Notes: generated by a model not told the origin, from the sequence alone. A stretch of DNA of 64,000 nt from GCA-002726655 sp046582185 (GCA_046582185.1 JAYGEX010000007.1:74106-138105); one strand, 5' to 3'; shown: positions 45,378 to 55,220, counted from the first letter of the stretch. Program-made: numbers and translations.

Positions 45378-46532
45378 CTAGAACGAAGAACTCATGTCTT
45401 CAACGACATGAGCCTCAACTGTTTTGGCGAAGCGTGAATTGTCCACCAGCTTTTTGAGTCTTGTTGCATAAGAACGTGCGCTGATTGGCAGTGTGACTGT
45501 CTTGTTTTGCCAGGTAGATAGCAACATGGCATTACAGAGCTCCACGGACTGCAAACCTTCGGCGGCAGGCGCGATCAGAGGTTCACCCTTCAATATGGCA
45601 GCGGCGAAGTTTTGCAGGACTTCTATATGTTGTCCGCCCTGACCGGAGATTGCGATTTGTTCTTTTCTTGTGCCAGGCTTTTGGAACCCTGGATTCTCAT
45701 TGATGGCATCGGTAACGGATTTGTCATTCCAGGTAATGGTAAAGAACTCATCTTGCGTATCGTAAATCAGGAGGCTGTTGTCAGTGGCAATTTCAAGTCG
45801 GTTAGTGCCTGGAGCCTCGCCCGTTGTGGTTGTGAAGACGCCTGTTGCACCGTTTTCATATTCCAAAAATGCGGTGACATTGTCTTCTACCTCAATGTCG
45901 TGGTGCTTTCCAAACTGGCAAAAAGCGCGTACTGCAGTAGGAACGCCGAATAGCCATTGCATCAAGTCCAGTTGATGTGGGCATTGGTTTAAGAGCACGC
46001 CACCACCTTCGCCGCCCCAGGTCGCGCGCCAGCCGCCACTGTTGTAATAGGCCTGGCTGCGGAACCAGTCGGTGATGGTCCATTGTACCCGGCGCAGATC
46101 ACCCAACTTTCCTGAATGAAGCAACTCTCTGATTGCCTGATAGGCCGGGTTTGTTCGTTGGTTAAACATCGCAGCGAAGACCTGATTCTCATCTTTATGC
46201 GCGGCGATCAGTTTGATGGCATCTGCCTTGTGTACTGAGAGAGGTTTCTCTACCATCACATGCAGGCCCTTCCTAAGTGCTGTGATACCGATGGTCGTAT
46301 GGTCGTAGTGCGGCGTTGCGATAAGGACTGCGTCGCAGATACCGGAATCAATCAGCGCTTTGGCATTTGTAAAGCCCGGTACCGGATAACGGCCCTTCAT
46401 TTTGGCGAGGCGTTCTGGTTCAATATCGCATATCGCTGCCAACGTGATGTTGTCAAAATCTTTCAAAGACCTGCAATGCAGGGAACCCATATTGCCGAGG
46501 CCGATGATGCCGAGCTGTACTTTTTTGCTCAT
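45378..46532 (-). CDS. Gfo/Idh/MocA family oxidoreductase
   Basis: 384 residues. GIIGLGNMGSLHCRSL is the nucleotide-binding start, MVEKPLSVH the canonical EKP, and GGVLLNQCPHQLDLMQWLFG the substrate-binding catalytic region. It starts 1 bp before the isomerase stop, so it is translationally linked. Acts on a sugar, likely within the hexuronate cluster or a related sugar acid route. Confidence 0.87.
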   Translation of the reverse strand: MSKKVQLGIIGLGNMGSLHCRSLKDFDNITLAAICDIEPERLAKMKGRYPVPGFTNAKALIDSGICDAVLIATPHYDHTTIGITALRKGLHVMVEKPLSVHKADAIKLIAAHKDENQVFAAMFNQRTNPAYQAIRELLHSGKLGDLRRVQWTITDWFRSQAYYNSGGWRATWGGEGGGVLLNQCPHQLDLMQWLFGVPTAVRAFCQFGKHHDIEVEDNVTAFLEYENGATGVFTTTTGEAPGTNRLEIATDNSLLIYDTQDEFFTITWNDKSVTDAINENPGFQKPGTRKEQIAISGQGGQHIEVLQNFAAAILKGEPLIAPAAEGLQSVELCNAMLLSTWQNKTVTLPISARSYATRLKKLVDNSRFAKTVEAHVVEDMSSSF

Positions 46533-46533
46533 C

Positions 46534-47307
46534 TTACTTAAGTCCGTATTCTTGATTTAGAAAGTCATAGCTGCGCTTCAGGCATGCGAACTCATCCTCG
46601 CCATAACAGTTATCCTGTTCAATGAAATAATATTCTATTGGATGTCGCGCTGCTGCTTCCAGAATCACAGGCCAGTTCATATTGCCATCACCTATAGGTG
46701 CAAAGTTCCGCCTGTAATCTGCATTGACCTTGAAGTCTTTGAGGTGGAGCAGGGGCATGCGATCGCCGCATTTATCTACCCATATTGCAGGATCGCCGCC
46801 GCCAGCAACAACCCAGTGGGTGTCCAGTTCCATCTTCAGCACTTCTGCAGGCGCCTGATCCAAAAGATGTTGCAGCCAGGGCTTGCCATCAAAGTGTAGG
46901 AATTCGTGATTATGGTTATGGTAGGAGAATGTCATATCAGCAGCGGTTAAGCCTTTCGATACCGGCTCCAGTTCCTTTAGAAATCGCTGCAGGCCTTCTA
47001 TGCTCATATAGTCCGCCGGTGGAATCATGCCGATGGCGGTGTGCTTGCAGTCCCACAACTTGTGTTCATCGATAACGGCATCCAGGTCATTCTGGAATCG
47101 GCCCCAGCTTACATGGGTGCCGCCAATATCAAGGTCATGTTTCTGGCAAAGGAAGGCAACCTCCTCAGGGGCGATAGGGCCAAAAGCTGATACTTGAATG
47201 CTCTGATATCCAATTTCCCTGACCTTGGCGAGGCACGTATCCAGGTCGTTAGCGTTTTGCGTGTAAGCGCGCAGGGTGAACATCTGTACGCCGAGTTTGG
47301 GTTTCAA
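46534..47307 (-). CDS. Sugar phosphate isomerase/epimerase
   Basis: 257 residues of the xylose-isomerase-like TIM barrel: LGVQMFTLRAYT, TFSYHNHNHEF (metal ligand), MELDTHWVVAGGG, PLLHLKDFK and EYYFIEQDNC. Same family as the 2890..3639 protein. It sits between KDG kinase and two Gfo/Idh/MocA dehydrogenases, so the three may convert a sugar or sugar-acid entering the glucuronate pathway, for instance an inositol-like compound. Substrate not identified. Confidence 0.87.
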   Translation of the reverse strand: MKPKLGVQMFTLRAYTQNANDLDTCLAKVREIGYQSIQVSAFGPIAPEEVAFLCQKHDLDIGGTHVSWGRFQNDLDAVIDEHKLWDCKHTAIGMIPPADYMSIEGLQRFLKELEPVSKGLTAADMTFSYHNHNHEFLHFDGKPWLQHLLDQAPAEVLKMELDTHWVVAGGGDPAIWVDKCGDRMPLLHLKDFKVNADYRRNFAPIGDGNMNWPVILEAAARHPIEYYFIEQDNCYGEDEFACLKRSYDFLNQEYGLK

Positions 47308-47382
47308 GTAGTCTCTCCTTATTTGTTGTCCGTTCCCTGGAATTCAATTTTGCGGTAGTCGTATTTTACTAATCACAGCTTG

Positions 47383-48300
47383 CTAATTATGGGTCGCCAA
47401 TATAGCCCCGTGATTCATGATAACGCGGCGCGCCAGGCAGTGTGCTTCGCCGATTGATAGCGCGAGGTCTTTGCCTTGCAGCCGGGCGGCCAGATAAGCT
47501 GCGTTGAAGGCATCGCCTGCGCCGGTGGTATCAATTGGCCGGTCAACCGGGTCCGGCGTTACTTCTGTATTCTCTATATTGTTTTCTGCAAGAGTCGTGA
47601 GCGACCCATTTTTAATGACTACTTCCGCATCACTCGTGGCGCGCCATAATTTAAGGCCATCCTGTGGGTGCATCACATCCCAGATGGCCTGGTTATCCTC
47701 ATGGCTGGCAAGGATATAGGTTGAAATTGCGGATATTCGCTCATAATTTTCACGAGCCTCCTCGAGACTATTCCAGAGTCTAGGGCGATGATTTGGGTCA
47801 AAGGCGATTGGTGTATTGCTTTGCTTGAGCAAGTCAATCAGCTTTTGTCTGCCTTGGGTAGGCAGGATAGCAAGTGAAATACCTGAAACATAAACAAGGT
47901 CAGCATTTGATAGTGCCGCTGCCAGCTGGGTTTCCCTATCACTATCCATCAAGGTTCTGGCTGCTGAATCATCACGCCAGTACTGGAAGATGCGCTCACC
48001 TTTTGCATCATTTTCGATTAGATAAAGCCCGATACTTTTCGTGGTGTGTTGAAATACCAGCGCCTGATCCAGGCCTTCTCTTGAAAAAGCAGCCAACATT
48101 TTTTGTGAAATTGGGTCGTTACCAACCACGGTGGCGTAATGAATCAGATATTCCGGTGCCAGCAAGCGCGACATATAAACGGCGGTATTGTAGGTATCAC
48201 CGGCAAAGTTTAGGGCGTATTGATTATCTGGTTCCATTAACGGCGAGAGCTCTGCCATGCACTCACCGATGGAAACGATATGTTGGAGTGGCTTGCTCAT
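47383..48300 (-). CDS. kdgK: 2-keto-3-deoxygluconate kinase (PfkB family)
   Basis: 305 residues. The PfkB signature DTTGAGDAFNAAYLA near the C-terminus carries the catalytic base Asp, and GDTYNTAVYMSRL near the N-terminus is the sugar-binding start. It phosphorylates 2-keto-3-deoxygluconate to KDPG, step 4 of hexuronate catabolism. It starts directly after the uxuB stop, which supports the assignment. Fructokinase is excluded only by context. Confidence 0.88.
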   Translation of the reverse strand: MSKPLQHIVSIGECMAELSPLMEPDNQYALNFAGDTYNTAVYMSRLLAPEYLIHYATVVGNDPISQKMLAAFSREGLDQALVFQHTTKSIGLYLIENDAKGERIFQYWRDDSAARTLMDSDRETQLAAALSNADLVYVSGISLAILPTQGRQKLIDLLKQSNTPIAFDPNHRPRLWNSLEEARENYERISAISTYILASHEDNQAIWDVMHPQDGLKLWRATSDAEVVIKNGSLTTLAENNIENTEVTPDPVDRPIDTTGAGDAFNAAYLAARLQGKDLALSIGEAHCLARRVIMNHGAILATHN

Positions 48301-49800
48301 CTAATTGCGGTCATCGTTTTTTGCTGCAATATTCCGGATCGCGACTATTGGGCCTGCTGTCAGGATTTCGCGTACAGCCGTGGTAAGTGCAAGTGTAAAT
48401 GGCGCTGACTCAGAAAGTGTCTTGCTAAAGATAGAATCGATTCCCAGTAGGCTTGATACCAGCGCGGCCGGTTCATCTCTGTGCGGCTTTGCTGCGGATT
48501 GTAGTACTTGAGCCATTGGGTCCTGGACATTGATCGCATTGTTATTTAAATCGAAGCCCGATACATAGATCATCCAGGCAGCGACGGCGAGCGCCAGGTG
48601 GTCTATAGGTTCATATTTAGCCAATCGCTCGGAGATAGTCCCCAAGAGTCGAATGGGTATCTTTTGCGATCCATCCATTGCGATTTGATAACAGCGGTGT
48701 TTCAGGTTCGCGTTTCTAAATCGTGACAGCAGTTGCTCTATATAGTCGTCTAAATCATATCCCGCAGGTACGTTTACTTCCGGGGCGATTTCATTTTTTA
48801 GGAGTTGGGTGACGTAATTATTGAGTGATGGCTCCGACATACATTCAGCGATGTATTCCTGCCCGCTGAGGTATCCCATGTACGCCATCGCCGAATGGGC
48901 ACCATTGAGTAATCGCAGCTTCATCTCCTCAAAAGCGCCAACGTCCTGGCTGAATACAACACCTACTTGCTCCCATGCAGGGCGAGAGTTAACAAAGTCG
49001 TCCTCAATTACCCATTGACAAAAGTCTTCGGTAAAGAGGCCGCCTTTATCCTGCAGTGATAACAGTTCTTGAAGATCGCGTTCATCTTCATTGCTTGGCG
49101 CAGGTACAATTCTGTCTACCATTGTGCAAGGAAAGCTCACATGAGTGTCGATCCAGCTGGCAAGATCCTCATCATAAGAGCGTGCGTAATCAAGGCATAT
49201 GCGCTTTAGTTTTTTACCGTTCGCGGGCAGGTTGTCGCAGCTAAGGGGCGTGAAGGGTAAACGGTCTAGCCCACGGCGCAAATGCAATGCTTCTACCAAG
49301 TACCCTATTGCGGTTTTGGGCGTTTGCGGATTTTTCAGGTCGTCAATGATGTCTGGCGCATCAAAGTCCAGCCCACCAGTGATAGCATCCAGATAATAAC
49401 CCTTCTCAGTGATCGTTAACGAAACTATTTTTGTATCAGGCGAGACTAGCTGGCTCATCAATTCTTTGCCGTCTTGTCGGGCGTAGATAATATTTTTAAC
49501 AGCGCCAATAAGGCGTGTCTCTGTTTGCGGCGAGCGGTGGACATTCACTGTATATAGACAGTCCTGGGGCATCAGTGCTTCAAACATTGAAGGGCTGCGC
49601 AAGCTCGCCCCGGTAATCATCCAATCTCCGCCAATCTTGCGTAGCAGTTCATCTGTGTAGACTGCCTGGTGTGCTCTATGGAAAGCGCCGATACCCAGAT
49701 GCACGATGCCGCTTTTTAGTTCGGCGCGATTGTAGGGAATGGCTTCAATCGATTCGTTGAGCAAATGTACAGTTGCTTGTGAGAGGCGCTTGGTTGTCAC
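48301..49800 (-). CDS. uxuB: Fructuronate reductase/mannitol dehydrogenase family (UxuB-like)
   Basis: 499 residues. GIVHLGIGAFHRAHQAVYTDELL is the NAD-binding start, and ITEKGYYLD, PLSCDNLPANGKKLKRI and FPCTMVDRIVPAP are the long-chain polyol dehydrogenase signatures. Placement between uxaC and kdgK points to D-fructuronate to D-mannonate with NADH. D-mannitol or tagaturonate reductase is possible from sequence alone. Confidence 0.89.
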   Translation of the reverse strand: MTTKRLSQATVHLLNESIEAIPYNRAELKSGIVHLGIGAFHRAHQAVYTDELLRKIGGDWMITGASLRSPSMFEALMPQDCLYTVNVHRSPQTETRLIGAVKNIIYARQDGKELMSQLVSPDTKIVSLTITEKGYYLDAITGGLDFDAPDIIDDLKNPQTPKTAIGYLVEALHLRRGLDRLPFTPLSCDNLPANGKKLKRICLDYARSYDEDLASWIDTHVSFPCTMVDRIVPAPSNEDERDLQELLSLQDKGGLFTEDFCQWVIEDDFVNSRPAWEQVGVVFSQDVGAFEEMKLRLLNGAHSAMAYMGYLSGQEYIAECMSEPSLNNYVTQLLKNEIAPEVNVPAGYDLDDYIEQLLSRFRNANLKHRCYQIAMDGSQKIPIRLLGTISERLAKYEPIDHLALAVAAWMIYVSGFDLNNNAINVQDPMAQVLQSAAKPHRDEPAALVSSLLGIDSIFSKTLSESAPFTLALTTAVREILTAGPIVAIRNIAAKNDDRN

Positions 49801-49815
49801 TTTATTCCCGGCTGC

Positions 49816-51246
49816 TCAAACGTCGCTTAATTTAAGTCGATAGGCTTCAATCGCTAGCCCGTTCGCCAATTGTCTGGACAGTTCAACAGCTTCGTCCTCC
49901 GCGATTCGATGATCACAGACAAGTTCCGCCAGATGTCGGCAGTCGATTCTTCTGGCGACATCGTGCCTTGCAGGAATCGACAGGAATGCACGCGTATCAT
50001 CGTTAAAACCGGCGGTATTGTAAAAGCCGGTTGTTTCTATAACCGTGCGTTTATATCGCAGCATTCCTTCCGGACTATCAAAAAACCACCAGGCGGGTCC
50101 CAGCGTCAGGCAAGGATAGTGACCAGCTAATGGAGCGAGTTCCCGGGAATAGCTGGTTTCATCCAGTGTGAACAATATGAGTGACAGGCGTCTGTCATTG
50201 CCGAATCTATCCAGCAGAGGCTTGAGAGCATGGACAAAATCAGCCGCAACAGGAATGTCAGCACCTTTGTCCCTGCCATAACCCCTGAACAAAATGGGGT
50301 TGTGATTTCGATAGACGCCAGGGTGAATTTGCATCACAAGTCCATCTTCAATACTCATGGCTGCCATTTCTACCAGCATCTGGCCGCGAAACTGGTCGCT
50401 TTCCTTTGCGTTGGCCTTGCCACTTCGTACCTTTTCGTAGAGCTTCTCGCATTCTGCGAGATCAAGATCACAAGTGGTTGCGGCGGGGTGCCCATGATCA
50501 GTTGAGGTGGCGCCTCTGGCTTTGAAATATTCACGTCTGATGCGGTGGGCTTGAAGGTACCCTTGCCAGTTGGAGGTATCTTCACCAGTAAGTTGGCCTA
50601 GTTCTGCAACGTTCTCTGAAAACCCTTCATATTCAGGATCGACAACCGGGTCTGGACGATACGTGGTGATGATGCGCCCGGACCAATCAGACTTGTTAAT
50701 GGTGTCGTGGTGAGACAAATCATCCAGAGGGCTTTCCGTGGTGGCGAGCAGGCTAATGTTAAATTGATCGAAGAGTGCACGCGGGCGAAATGCCGGCTGC
50801 GCTAAACATTCCGAAATACGGTCGAAGCTTGCATCTGCTGTGTCTGCACTCAATCTCTCTTTGATATCAAAGACTGTAGCAAAGGTATGGTTTAGCCAGA
50901 TGCGTGAAGGGGTGCCGAGAAACAAGTCATAATTTTCGGCGAACAGCCTCCAGATTGATCGCATGTCTGTAGCGGTTTGAGAACCGTCGATGCCAGAGAT
51001 GCCAAGTGCTTCCATTTGGATGCCGCGACTATAAAGTACACGGAGCAGATAATGGTCTGGCTGTATCAGTAAGGACACAGGATCACTAAATGCTTCATTG
51101 CTGGAGAACCATTCGGGGTCAGTGTGACCGTGCGGGGAGATGATGGGTAAATCTTTGACACCTTCATAGAGTGTTCGTGCTATCGAACGCTCATCGGCGT
51201 TGGATGAAAATAGTCGATCTTCGTGGAGTATTAGTGCGTTGTTCAC
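49816..51246 (-). CDS. uxaC: Glucuronate isomerase
   Basis: 476 residues. The metal-binding SPHGHTDPEWF (H39, H41) and the SIWRLFAENYDLFLGTPSRIW block match UxaC, which isomerises D-glucuronate to D-fructuronate (and galacturonate to tagaturonate). Its ATG overlaps the regulator's TGA by 4 bp. It is the first enzyme of the minus-strand hexuronate operon. Confidence 0.93.
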   Translation of the reverse strand: MNNALILHEDRLFSSNADERSIARTLYEGVKDLPIISPHGHTDPEWFSSNEAFSDPVSLLIQPDHYLLRVLYSRGIQMEALGISGIDGSQTATDMRSIWRLFAENYDLFLGTPSRIWLNHTFATVFDIKERLSADTADASFDRISECLAQPAFRPRALFDQFNISLLATTESPLDDLSHHDTINKSDWSGRIITTYRPDPVVDPEYEGFSENVAELGQLTGEDTSNWQGYLQAHRIRREYFKARGATSTDHGHPAATTCDLDLAECEKLYEKVRSGKANAKESDQFRGQMLVEMAAMSIEDGLVMQIHPGVYRNHNPILFRGYGRDKGADIPVAADFVHALKPLLDRFGNDRRLSLILFTLDETSYSRELAPLAGHYPCLTLGPAWWFFDSPEGMLRYKRTVIETTGFYNTAGFNDDTRAFLSIPARHDVARRIDCRHLAELVCDHRIAEDEAVELSRQLANGLAIEAYRLKLSDV

Positions 51247-52070
51247 TTTTTTGTGTTCTTTTTTGTTGAGGTTTGTAGGGGTGATTGCGACTTAATGAAG
51301 TCGCCCGCATCGCTAATTTCAATGGATTCTATTTCTGATGCTTTCAGGAGCGCACTGTTCACGTGCTTGAGGTGTGATTGCATGGCCAGTCTCGCGGCAT
51401 CTGGATTGCGAGCTCGAAGTGCGGCCAGTATATTGCGATGGTCATTGATGGTTTGTCTATCGTTGTTCCAGTCTGGTGAATCTTCAATCTCGCTGATGAC
51501 ATCATGGAGTTTTTGCCACATGGGCATGCGTGTTCGAAATGCCCACATCTGTTCAATTGTCGAGAGTATTGTACTGTTACGAGTGGCGGCAGCGATGATC
51601 TGATGGAAGGTGCGGTCTGGCACTTCGGCGCTTTCGCCCTTTGCAATAAGTGACGCCATCTCTTTGCATTTCTTGTCCAATTCCCGAATCTCTTCCTCGG
51701 AAATGCGAACGGCTGCGAGTGCTGCGGCCTCACCTTCGAAGATCATGCGGGCTTCGATGAGCTCGAATGGGCCAGGACCAATATCTGCCTGCCCGGCCTT
51801 AACGTTTCCCTTTAAGTCTGATAGCACGTAGATGCCAGCGCCGGTTTTTATCTCGACGATGCCGCCAATTTCGAGCGCAATCATTGCCTCTCTTATCGTT
51901 GCTCGGCTCACGTTAAAGTTGGTAGCTAATTGGCGTTCAGGTGGCAAGCGTTCGCCCAGCGTTAGTTCACCGGAGCTGATCAGGGTTGTTATCTGGTCTG
52001 CCACCTCCTGGTAGAGGCGCTTTGATTTTACGGGTTCTACCGGCATCGATTGTGTGGCGTCTTTGTACAC
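51243..52070 (-). CDS. GntR/FadR-type transcriptional regulator of the hexuronate genes
   Basis: 275 residues. The winged HTH (LGERLPPERQLATNFNVSRATIREAMIALEIGGIVEIKTGAGIYV, about residues 38-82) is followed by an all-helical FCD domain typical of the UxuR/ExuR/FadR group, which binds a sugar acid or its derivative. First gene of the operon and divergent from uxuA, with the palindrome at 52161-52180 between them as a probable operator. It is probably a repressor relieved by fructuronate or a similar inducer. Confidence 0.87.
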   Translation of the reverse strand: MYKDATQSMPVEPVKSKRLYQEVADQITTLISSGELTLGERLPPERQLATNFNVSRATIREAMIALEIGGIVEIKTGAGIYVLSDLKGNVKAGQADIGPGPFELIEARMIFEGEAAALAAVRISEEEIRELDKKCKEMASLIAKGESAEVPDRTFHQIIAAATRNSTILSTIEQMWAFRTRMPMWQKLHDVISEIEDSPDWNNDRQTINDHRNILAALRARNPDAARLAMQSHLKHVNSALLKASEIESIEISDAGDFIKSQSPLQTSTKKNTKK

Positions 52071-52160
52071 AGGTTTTTTAGAATACGAAACGCAATCTAT
52101 GGACTTTGTTCTTTTTTGTCAAGTGGCTTGACCAATAATCAATTTGATGACATATTGGCC

Positions 52161-52180
52161 TGACCAAAATATTTTGGTCA
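52161..52180. promoter_or_regulatory. Perfect 20-bp palindrome, probable GntR operator
   Basis: TGACCAAAATATTTTGGTCA is self-complementary throughout. It lies 25 bp before the uxuA start and 90 bp before the regulator gene. An imperfect copy (TTGACCAATA ... TATTGGCC, from 52129) lies beside it. FadR-subfamily proteins commonly bind TGGTC/GACCA half-sites, as here. The link to the regulator is inferred. Confidence 0.7.
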
Positions 52181-52205
52181 TTGACCCACACTCTGAGTTT
52201 ATTTT

Positions 52206-53417
52206 ATGCAGGAAACCTGGCGCTGGTTTGGACCGGAAGACCCGGTACCTCTTGATCACATCCGACAGGCGGGTGCCAAAGGCATTGTCACTTCTTTACA
52301 TCACATACCAAGTGGTCAGGTCTGGACCGACGCTGATATCAGGCAGCGGAAGCTTGAAATAGAAGGCGAGAATGACACTAAGGCGCCGCTGTTCTGGTCT
52401 GTGGTAGAAAGTGTGAATGTGCATGACGATATCAAGATCGCTGCTCCGGGGCACGAATCTCTAATTGACGCGTATTGCGAAACCATTCGAGCATTGGGTC
52501 GCAACGGTATTTATACCGTCTGCTATAACTTTATGCCGCTAATTGACTGGACGCGGACAGACCTGTCCCTGGTTCTGCCGAGTGGGGCGCAGGCCCTGGC
52601 TTTTGATGCAGATCGCTTTGCCGCTTTTGACTTATTCATCCTTGAACGTGCAGGCGCCGAAGCAGATTACTCACAAGACGAGCTTGACCGTGCTAAAGCA
52701 GTGTTCGCTACCATGAGTGATGCAGACAAGCAGGCGTTAACGGCGACAATTCTTGCCGGGCTGCCAGGCGGTACAACAGGTTCTCATACTGTTAAATCTT
52801 TCCGGCAAGCACTGCAAAGATACACTTCTATTGATGATAAACAGCTCAGGGGAAATCTCTTTTCGTTTCTGGAGAAAGTGATTCCAGTTGCCGCGGAAGC
52901 TGGCGTAAGACTGGCGATACATCCTGATGATCCACCTCGACGATTACTTGGCTTACCCCGGGTTATGTGCAGCGCAGAAAATGTTCGTGACTTGTTTGCG
53001 GCCGTTGATCATCCGTCGAATGGGCTCACTTTATGTGCCGGGACCTTTGGTGTTCGTGCAGACAATGATGTTGCAGCGATGGGAAAAGAGTTTGCCCATC
53101 GCATCTACTTTGCTCATCTGCGCGGTACGACCAGAAGTGACAACCCGCTGTCTTTTCAAGAGGCGAACCATCTTGAAAGTGATGTCGATATGTTGAGCTT
53201 GATTGAAGTTCTTCTGCTGGAAGAAAAACGGCGAAGAGAGGCTGGAGAGAAGGGCATCAATATACCGGTCCGGCCAGACCACGGTCATCTAATGTTAGAT
53301 GATCTTGCCAAGAGTAATATCAATCCGGGGTACTCTGCTATTGGCCGGTTAAAAGGCTTGGCTGAAATTAGAGGGGCTGTTGCCGCGTTCAATCATGTGA
53401 TGAAGAATTCAAAATGA
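52206..53417 (+). CDS. uxuA: Mannonate dehydratase
   Basis: 403 residues. ETWRWFGPEDPVPLDHIRQAGAKGIVTSLHHIPSG is the UxuA N-terminus; NFMPLIDWTRTDL and LAIHPDDPPRRLLGLPRVMC are the active-site blocks, with the metal ligands in the TIM barrel. It dehydrates D-mannonate to 2-keto-3-deoxygluconate. The aldolase gene follows on the same strand after 32 bp. Confidence 0.94.
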   Translation: MQETWRWFGPEDPVPLDHIRQAGAKGIVTSLHHIPSGQVWTDADIRQRKLEIEGENDTKAPLFWSVVESVNVHDDIKIAAPGHESLIDAYCETIRALGRNGIYTVCYNFMPLIDWTRTDLSLVLPSGAQALAFDADRFAAFDLFILERAGAEADYSQDELDRAKAVFATMSDADKQALTATILAGLPGGTTGSHTVKSFRQALQRYTSIDDKQLRGNLFSFLEKVIPVAAEAGVRLAIHPDDPPRRLLGLPRVMCSAENVRDLFAAVDHPSNGLTLCAGTFGVRADNDVAAMGKEFAHRIYFAHLRGTTRSDNPLSFQEANHLESDVDMLSLIEVLLLEEKRRREAGEKGINIPVRPDHGHLMLDDLAKSNINPGYSAIGRLKGLAEIRGAVAAFNHVMKNSK

Positions 53418-53449
53418 CCAAAAAATTATCTAACAGGGGTGTCTGAATA

Positions 53450-54070
53450 ATGCGAATGGAAGAAATTGCATCCATAGGTAGAGTGATTTTTGTACTGAAC
53501 TATTCCTCAGTTGAGGATGGTGTTCAAACGTCAACGATGCTTTACAAGCTTGGCTTGCGCGTATTCGAAATAACACTTAGGTCTCCTGTGGCTATTGATA
53601 TTTTGAGAGAAGTAAGGAAGGCCTTGCCTGATGACGCGTTCGTGGGCGCAGGGACAATACTAAGTTCAGATCAATTGAGTGCAGCAATAGACGCAGGCGC
53701 GTCTTTTGGTGTGAGTCCGGGCTTGACAGATCGTTTGGCCGCGGCAATTAAGGAATCGGCATTGGCGTTCCTACCCGGTGTATCGAATGTGTCTCAAGCC
53801 ATGCGTGCCAGTGAACAGGGCTTCACCATGTTAAAATTCTATCCGGCTGAGGCGGCAGGTGGTGTAGCTTACCTGCAGAGCATGGCATCAATACTACCCA
53901 CAATCAGCTTTTGTCCTACCGGCGGTATTAATCAGGAAAATTTGTCTCAGTATCTTTCCTTGAACAATGTCGCTTGTGTGGGTGGATCGTGGATGCTTAA
54001 GCGAACGAATGATGGTGTGATCGATGTGGACGGGACCATGGAGAGTGTGAAGATTGCGCTAGAGACTTAG
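53450..54070 (+). CDS. eda: KDPG aldolase
   Basis: 206 residues. E40, T42 and R44 (VFEITLRSP) and Lys129 (TMLKFYPAE) are the carboxylate-binding and Schiff-base residues of class I KDPG/KHG aldolases; FVGAGTIL and FCPTGGI complete the barrel. It splits KDPG into pyruvate and glyceraldehyde 3-phosphate, ending the pathway. Operonic with uxuA. Confidence 0.93.
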   Translation: MRMEEIASIGRVIFVLNYSSVEDGVQTSTMLYKLGLRVFEITLRSPVAIDILREVRKALPDDAFVGAGTILSSDQLSAAIDAGASFGVSPGLTDRLAAAIKESALAFLPGVSNVSQAMRASEQGFTMLKFYPAEAAGGVAYLQSMASILPTISFCPTGGINQENLSQYLSLNNVACVGGSWMLKRTNDGVIDVDGTMESVKIALET

Positions 54071-54221
54071 CCTCGCGTCTAAGCGGTTCTCGCCTGTAAA
54101 TGAAAAATTCCAGTGCTCGCGCCCTAATCCAATAGATCACTTTGCAAGTGACTTTTTTCGATTGCCAACAATAATATGATTCTGCGATTTCTGTTAGAAT
54201 GACGCGCTTTTCAGATAGAAA

Positions 54222-55220
54222 CTAACGAGGAGGATTTGGGGATCGATAAGTGCGTAGGGGATGTTCCACTTTATCGACGCCAAATTCCTTTCCGATCGCG
54301 CGCAATGTATCAGGGCACCAGCAATAACATCGTATTTTTGTAATGCGATCATTAGAGACTTCCAGACGGTGGACCTCATTGAGTCCTTCCTTGTCGTCAA
54401 TGGTTCTGAATCCGAGAACCATAAACGCGCCCTTGTACTCCACCACTTTCCACCAGGGGTTCTCGCCAAACCCGGCCTCGGGGTAGACAAAATGCGCGTG
54501 GGCAAAGAATACTTTGCTCTCTTCCAGGGAGTTGATCTCTGCGCCGCCAACCAGCTCGGTGGTTAGATTGGTATCGCAGATGCTTTTCAGGAGATCCATG
54601 TCCGTGTAGGCCATCGCCTTTGTGAACTGTTCAACAATCTCCTTGGTGGGTAGAAAATGTGCACTGGGTCTGGTTTCATCCAGGCTGCCCCGGCCTCGAC
54701 TTATGGCAGATTTAACCGCGCCGATCGTTGTTTTTAAGATAGCAGCGGTTTCATCCAGTGACAGGTCAAGCACATCTTTCATCACAATTGCCGCTCGTTC
54801 CTGTGGGTTAAGTGACTGCATGAGTTTGTATGCAGCCTCTCTTACATCTACGGATGTTTCAGGACCTGGCTCAATGTGCGTTTCAGTTTGATAAGCCTCC
54901 TGAAGAATTGTCCGCTCCCGATTGATTCTTCGGCATTGATCGATCCATATATTTGTTGAAGTTCTTATCAGATAGGCCTTGGGGTTATCGAGCCTGGCGT
55001 CAATTTTGCCCAGGAGACTGAACACCTTAATCATGGCGTCTTGGAGAAGATCTTCGCCGTCCCAAACATTTCCTGTTAGGCCACAGCAATACTGATGAAG
55101 TGCTGGCCGAATGGGGTTGAGAAGGTCCAGATATACTCGCCATGGATCGCGAATATCTGCTTGTACACTGAAAGCGTCTTTCTCTTTTAACTGAGAGTCT
55201 GTCGAATGGGAGTCCGTCAT
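54222..55220 (-). CDS. Sigma-70 family (SigJ-like ECF) factor with SnoaL-like C-terminal domain
   Basis: 332 residues. Region 2 (DGEDLLQDAMIKVFSLL ... KAYLIRTSTNIWIDQCRR) and region 4 (LNPQERAAIVMKDVLDLSLDETAAILKTTIGAVKSAISRGR) are clear. After residue about 200 comes a SnoaL/NTF2-like domain (FTKAMAYTDMDLLKSICDTNL) found in SigJ-type factors, thought to sense a ligand. No anti-sigma gene is nearby, in keeping with this class. Target genes are unknown; the divergent hydrolase operon at 55422 is a candidate. Confidence 0.85.
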   Translation of the reverse strand: MTDSHSTDSQLKEKDAFSVQADIRDPWRVYLDLLNPIRPALHQYCCGLTGNVWDGEDLLQDAMIKVFSLLGKIDARLDNPKAYLIRTSTNIWIDQCRRINRERTILQEAYQTETHIEPGPETSVDVREAAYKLMQSLNPQERAAIVMKDVLDLSLDETAAILKTTIGAVKSAISRGRGSLDETRPSAHFLPTKEIVEQFTKAMAYTDMDLLKSICDTNLTTELVGGAEINSLEESKVFFAHAHFVYPEAGFGENPWWKVVEYKGAFMVLGFRTIDDKEGLNEVHRLEVSNDRITKIRCYCWCPDTLRAIGKEFGVDKVEHPLRTYRSPNPPR

